A program made the position numbers and the translations under genes. Positions 59,161 to 64,000 of a stretch of 64,000 nt of DNA are shown piece by piece. The stretch is from Chlamydomonas reinhardtii. Lineage: Eukaryota; Chlorophyta; Chlorophyceae; Chlamydomonadales; Chlamydomonadaceae. How positions within the stretch are numbered: the stretch's first letter is position 1; each line of letters begins with the position of its first letter. The notes beneath the pieces were generated by a model. That model ran no database searches. It saw only the letters and a program-made list of their open reading frames with translations, and had not been told where the DNA came from. Location of the stretch: assembly GCF_000002595.2 (NCBI RefSeq), contig NC_057019.1, positions 6,315,407 through 6,379,406 of the forward strand, in the 5' to 3' direction.

Positions 59161-61630
59161 CTAAAAGTCGTTGAATACCGCGATCATCTGGTCAAGGTGC
59201 GCCAGGCTGGTCTCCATAACCTCGTTAACGCGCTTCAGCCGGGCAACCGCTTGGCGCTGCGCGGTGGTCAAGTTGAAGTTGACGGTGCGTGTCTCCTTGG
59301 CGCTCTCGATTAGCGCCACCAGCTGCCCGTGTGTGGGAGGGATGTAGTGCCAGAGGGAGGGCAAGTGGCGTGAGGATGTGGCCAGGGAACTAAGGAGAAC
59401 GAGCACAAGAATGCGAACGCGCTGAGGAGAGCGAGAAATGACGCTGCTAGGGGTCACCGCGGGCAGGGCTGTCCAGGAGCAAACGCAAATTGGGCCTGTG
59501 GCCACAATGACGGCAGAAACACCAACACCAAAACAAACAGCGCATCCTGTGCGCAACCCCTCCCCAGGGCACTCACGTCCTTCTCCTTCTCCGTCTCGAA
59601 CTGGAGTCGCTGCCAAACGCGGCCGGCGGAGCGGTACAACTGCGCGGCGGTGGAGTCGGAGAGCGAGGTCATGTTGACGCGCCAGGTGTAGAAGGTGCGG
59701 CTGGGGGCGCGGTCGGCGGTCTTGGGTATGTCCTGTGGGTGGGAGTAGGAGGGGGTCGTGACGTAAGCCCACAGTGAGCAAGCGCGTCGCCAAGGCAATG
59801 GCGGTTGCAAGGGGCGGGCAAGCCCACACGCACGTGCTGGAGAGCCCCTCCCGCCCTCGAGACACCCCCCCCCCCCCACGCCCCTGCCGGCGCCCCGCCG
59901 CCCCTGCCGCCGCCCCTGCCGCCGCCCCTGCCGCCGCCCCTGCCGCCGCCCCGCGCCGCCCCACGCCGCCCCGCGCCGCCCCGCACCGCCCCGCCGCGCC
60001 GCGCACCTGCAGCATGACGAAGCCGCCCTGCAGCATGAGGTACAGCAGCTCGCGCGTGTCCTTGGCGGGCAGCATGGCCAGGTCAGCGATCTGGGGGAGG
60101 AGGTGCGGGTGAGGGAGGGTTGTGTAGGAGGGCGCGTGAGGGAGGGTTGTGTAGGAGGGCGCGTGAGGGAGGGTTGTGTGGGAGGGCGCGTGAGGGAGGG
60201 TTGCGTAGGATGGCGCGTGGAGGGTGGGTTGTGTGGGAGGGCGCGTGAGGGAGGGTATGGGAGGGTGTGGCGTGGCGTGCGAGCGTGCGGCGTGGCGCAG
60301 CCATGATGGAGAGAGGGTGATGGCAAGGGGCACTGCCGCGTTTAGTTGGCGTTGGGCACACACACCGGCCCACCGGCCCTCCGCCCCCCCCCACGCCTCC
60401 CGCTCGCTCCCACCTGCTTCTGCTCCAGCTGCCCCCGCAGCGCCAACAGCCGGAACACGCGCAGCCCCGCCACGTCGAACCGCGCCTTCACCACCGCCTC
60501 CGTCTGCTTCAGCCTGCGGGGCGCCACACACACACACAGTGCCGCGAACGTGGGGGGCGTGGAGGCCCTGACGGAGAGGGCTGCAGCGTGGCTGCCGCAG
60601 CCACATCGGGACGTACGGCTCAGCAGGGGGCGGGCGATGGAACCGAACGCAAGCGAGGAAGTTGGATTTCTCTCGGGCTTTGTGCGGCCAGTGCTAGGAC
60701 GGTCTGCGGTACGTGCGGCTCTGGGGGGCCAAAGCAGCTGTTGTATCCTTTCTTCGCATGCATGCACGAGCGCGGCCGCAACTGGAGGTCGCTGCGGCCA
60801 ATGGTGGCGGTCGCACGGTATGCCGGCACCACTCACATGATGAGGTCGATCACGCGCTGGGAGTTGACCACGTAAGAGGCGCTGCCCTGCAGGCGCGTGT
60901 GAGAGGTGGGGCGGGCACACGAGGTCACGATCAGTCAGTGTGTGGGAGGAGCGGTTCACGGCCGGAGGAGCAGCGCTGTAAGGCGTGGCGCAACGAGCGC
61001 CGCCGGAGGCTGAGCTTGTCCTCGTGACAGTAACGCACCAAGTTCGCTCCAGCACGTGGGTCGCTGACGTGCTGCCGCGTATGCTGCGTTTTGCCCCGCG
61101 CAGACGACACAGCAGCTGAACACTCACCACCCTCCAGGTCCCGGGCCCAGGCCTGGGCCTGGGCCCTGTGCTGTCCATGTTGCGATCTGGAGAGCCCCTG
61201 CCCCTGGCCCTGCCCCTGGCCCTGCCCACGGCCCCTGTCCCAGCCCCTCCCCACCTGCGGCCCGGTGCCCACGTGTGTGAACATCTCGAACCCGTCGTTG
61301 GCCAGGGTGCGCAACACGCCCGACACCGACACACCCGCCATGCTGGGGATGATGCCTGGCGGAGGGTACGGGGGCGGCAGGGATGGAGGCAGGGGCGGGC
61401 GGCAAGGGCAGAGAGAGGACAGGGTCAGTGCAGGTATGTTTGCTCGGCATATGGGGCGTTGTCACGGTCATCCCAATCCTCCGCTGCTTCCCCTCCGCTG
61501 CCCCTGCCCCAGCGGGTGCTTGGCCCCTCTCCCTCCCTGTATGGCAGCCAGTACGGCACCACCCTCCCCACACCACCTCAACCCCAGCCAACCCCCCACC
61601 CCCGCACAGCCCCGCAAACACCCTCCCCCA

Positions 61631-61676
<46 letters not shown>

Positions 61677-63151
61677 CCGCGTTGGCTAGCTTGTGTGCAG
61701 TGGCCTCCACCTCGTCCTCGCTCAGCTGCACACTGCGCTCCTCCTGCGGCAGGGCAACACACAGACAGGGGGGCAGAGGCGGGAGGCGGCAACACACACA
61801 CAGGGGGACAGAGAGACCGAGGGAGGGAGGGAGCTGTCAGTGTGGAGGGGGGCGAGTGGGGCGGTGAGTTGGGGGACGTGTGGCCCTGCGTGCTTCCGCT
61901 GGCAGCGCAGCAACGCCCCGTACGCGGTGCGGTGGGTGCGGCCACGCGTGCCAGTGCGTGCAGGAGCGAGGACATGGCGCTTGGCGCCCTCTCTCTCTCG
62001 CGCGCGCGCGCGAAACCACACGCTTTACTACCCGCAACCCCATCACCACCATCACCATCTGAGCGCCGCATGCCCGCACCCGCCCACCCAGCCACCCACC
62101 TTGACGGAGCTCTCGAAGGGCCTGCCCGCCGCCAGCATGGCACTGACCACGCCCGCCGCGTCCTCATCGAACTTCTCGCGGACCAGACCCACAATGGCCT
62201 GGTGCCTGCCGGGCGCGTGTGTGGGGCCTAGTGAGTCGCAGGTGTGTGTGGCCTCGTGAGGCGCGCATGCGTGGTTCCGCTGAGCATTTTGGACATGCCA
62301 GGCTGGTGATGGAATCCAGACAAGGGCCATTATCCATTCACACACAAATACACACACATACATACACACACACACAGCTGCGACATTCTATATCTGCTTC
62401 TTAATCCATTCCAACTACGGTAACACGGCGCCCGGACGCGACGACGCCGACGCCGCGCACCTGAAGCGCCGGTTGAACTCGTCGTTGTTGACGCGCCACA
62501 GCACCACCGCCGGCTCGGCCACGGGGGAGCCGGGAGAGGCGGCGCGGCCCGCCCCCGCGCCGCCGCCGGTGGTGCGGGTGGGGCTCTGGGACCCAGGCGA
62601 CGCAGACACGTCGGGGCGCGCCGTGCCGGCACGCATCTGCGCCGGGGTCAAGGCGGTGGAGGGGCGGGTTTGGAGGAATGAACGCGTCATCCGGAGCCAG
62701 CCACATGCCAGCAGCGCCGGAGCTGCATCGCCGGCAACGTGTGTCAAAGCAAAAGGACCATTTACCTTGGCCTTCTTGGCCGGCGCCGTGATCTTGATGG
62801 CCAGCTCGTCGTCGTCGTCCGGGGCCGCGCGCTTCTTCCTGCCACGACCTCCGCCCGCGCCACTGCCGCCCGCGCCACTGCCGCCCGCGCTTTCGCCCGC
62901 CCCATCCGCGTCCTCCATCTTCGCGTCCGGTGAGGCCGCGCGCTCATCCCCCTCCTCGTCGCCACTGCCCTCGCCGCTGCCGCCTCCATTCGCAGCGCCG
63001 TCAGCCGCCGCCGCCGCTGCCGCCGCGGGTACGTCCGACATGAACATCTCCAGAGCCAGCTCGGCGGGCACCTGCGTGGCGTGTGGCGGGGGGGGCCGAG
63101 GGCGTGCCACGCCGTACGGCGGTTCAGTCACAAAACACACACACACACACG

Positions 63152-63204
<53 letters not shown>

Positions 63205-63943
63205 GACCCATGCCGCTGCAAGCACTTGGCGGTGTCCCCGACATCCCCCCAGCCACAGCCTCCAGGCCCACGAGACAGAGCCTCACTCCCACGCCCCCTG
63301 GCCCGGACCCCTACGTGCCCGCCCCCCCCCCCGGGCTCCCACCGTGTGCCCCCCCCCCACCCGGGCACCCTCCGCATCCCCCTTCAAGCCCTACTCGTGA
63401 TTTAACACTCCATTCCTCATAATCGGTTAACTCCTGCTCCCCCGTTCCCTGAGCCTCCCTCCCCCAGTCGCCTCACCTTGAACCTCTGCTTCTCGAAGCT
63501 GAGCTCCTCGAAGGACTTGAGGGCCGCCGCCTGATCGGCCGCGTAGCCCTCCGTGTTGCTGGCGGCTGCGGCGGAGGGTTACATTCATGATTAATTAAGA
63601 AGTGAAGGCGTAGCCAGGTACAGTAGCATAGTAGACGCGTTGTTAAGGGTGTGCGGGACAAGGAGGATGACGGGGGCAGCAGGCACGAATAAGTTGGGAG
63701 ACGGCAACGGGTGCTGGTGGGGTTGCCCGCGCACACAGTTCCACCCCCCGGGCCTACAATTGCTTTGGGCTCGGGCATCCAGTATCCAGTTCCCAATGTT
63801 TAAACCTTGCAGCTCCCCCGCGTAAGCACACACCAGTGCAGCCACCTACCTGACTTGGCCTTGCGTGTACGCACGCTGTTGGGGTGCGGCCGCACCGCGG
63901 GCGGCGGCAGGCTGCAAGGCGGCGACCGCTCCACGTAGTGCGC
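59161..63943 (-). CDS. RPC3: RNA polymerase III subunit RPC3 (POLR3C/C62), C-terminal 496 residues
   Basis: Twelve exons in the window: 63943-63850, 63565-63477, 63071-62766, 62636-62461, 62205-62100, 61743-61677, 61355-61255, 60886-60837, 60513-60414, 60090-60007, 59732-59577, 59322-59161, all in phase. The N-terminal exons lie beyond the right edge. Recognisable blocks are AHYVERSPPC with LPPPAVRPHPNS, VVLWRVNNDEFNRRFRHQAI, FESSVK, GVSVSGVLRTLANDGFEMF, SYVVNSQRVIDLIM, GLRVFRLLALRGQLEQKQIA and DLAMLPAKDTRELLYLML. The last block is KTADRAPSRTFYTWRVNMTS followed by the coiled C-terminus ending AHLDQMIAVFNDF. RPC3 is a winged-helix subunit of the Pol III RPC3-RPC6-RPC7 initiation subcomplex in the nucleus. 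Two inserts are not typical: an acidic Gly/Ala/Ser stretch with a KKRAAPDDDDELAIK motif (exon 62766-63071) and a Gly/Pro/Thr stretch at the start of the next exon. Confidence 0.93.
59875..60005. repeat. CCTGCCGCCGCC 12-bp tandem repeat in RPC3 intron
   Basis: Four clear 12-bp units, then degenerate CCCCGCGCCGCC units, running up to the donor of the exon ending at 60007. Confidence 0.85.
60105..60262. repeat. 27-bp minisatellite in RPC3 intron
   Basis: About five units of GTGAGGGAGGGTTGTGTAGG + AGGGCGC with small variants, in the intron between the exons starting at 60090 and ending at 60414. Confidence 0.9.
61632..61673. repeat. (CA)n microsatellite in RPC3 intron
   Basis: CA run abutting the donor side of the exon ending at 61677. 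Confidence 0.95.
63137..63203. repeat. (CA)n microsatellite in RPC3 intron
   Basis: CA run interrupted by CGCGCG, in the intron just upstream (minus sense) of the exon beginning at 63071. Confidence 0.95.
63580..63650 (-). repeat. Intron-resident short repeat, copy B
   Basis: In RPC3 sense: CTACTGTACCTGGCTACGCC, then TTCACTTCTTAATTAATCAT, GAATGTAACC. It lies 14 bp upstream of the 3' splice site of the exon beginning at 63565. Confidence 0.75.
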
Positions 63944-63969
63944 CTGTGCGGGGGCGTGCGGGGGGGGGG

Positions 63970-64000
63970 GGGTACATTCATGATTAATTAATAAGTGAAG
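63970..64000 (-). repeat. Intron-resident short repeat, copy C (cut by window edge)
   Basis: In RPC3 sense: CTTCACTTATTAATTAATCA then TGAATGTACC, followed by a poly-C tract, about 26 bp before the acceptor of the exon beginning at 63943. Almost identical to the matching part of copy B. Confidence 0.75.

Overview
This window is nuclear DNA from a green alga of the Chlamydomonas/Volvox (volvocine, Chlorophyceae) type. The evidence is: very high GC; genes cut into many short exons by 60-1,000 bp GT-AG introns; long Ala/Gly/Ser/Pro low-complexity stretches inside proteins; long (CA)n/(GT)n and (GGT)n runs confined to introns and spacers; and TGTAA poly(A) signals behind several genes. All proteins are of green-lineage eukaryotic type. 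No tRNA, rRNA, CRISPR or bacterial-style operon was seen. Gene models below were built by hand from splice signals, with reading phase checked across every junction.

Layout, left to right: (1) the 5' part of an ABCA-family ABC transporter, minus, running off the left edge. (2) A Mpv17/PMP22 membrane protein, plus. (3) A 69-residue one-helix membrane protein, minus, divergent from (4) a mitochondrial-type ribosomal protein uS13, plus. (5) An AKR2-like ankyrin/STI1 chaperone, minus. (6) An RS31-type SR splicing factor, minus, divergent from (7) a Tat-signal DUF1499 thylakoid-lumen-type protein, plus. (8) A repeat-rich spacer. (9) A coiled-coil protein with a divergent kinase-like domain, minus. 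(10) A LINE-like relic. (11) An unidentified basic/low-complexity protein, minus. (12) A spacer with a Ty3/Gypsy scrap. (13) An orphan membrane protein of about 1,671 residues, minus. (14) A quinone-oxidoreductase-type zinc-free MDR enzyme with a possible peroxisomal C-terminus, plus. (15) An LWD1/TTG1/DCAF7-type WD40 protein, plus. (16) A pair of direct repeats of about 730 bp. (17) A large secreted protein with Asn-Gly repeats and helical heptad-like segments, plus. (18) The C-terminal 496 residues of RNA polymerase III subunit RPC3, minus, running off the right edge.

The genes do not form one pathway; they are independent housekeeping and lineage-specific genes. Two head-to-head pairs (small membrane protein/uS13m and RS31/DUF1499) share short intergenic regions that probably hold both promoters. 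The observations most worth following are: a short repeated sequence found in at least six introns, in five of them in the same transcriptional orientation and mostly just upstream of the 3' splice site; a 10-nt microexon and a GC-AG intron in the SR-protein gene; and three large lineage-restricted proteins (kinase-like, orphan membrane, Asn-Gly secreted).
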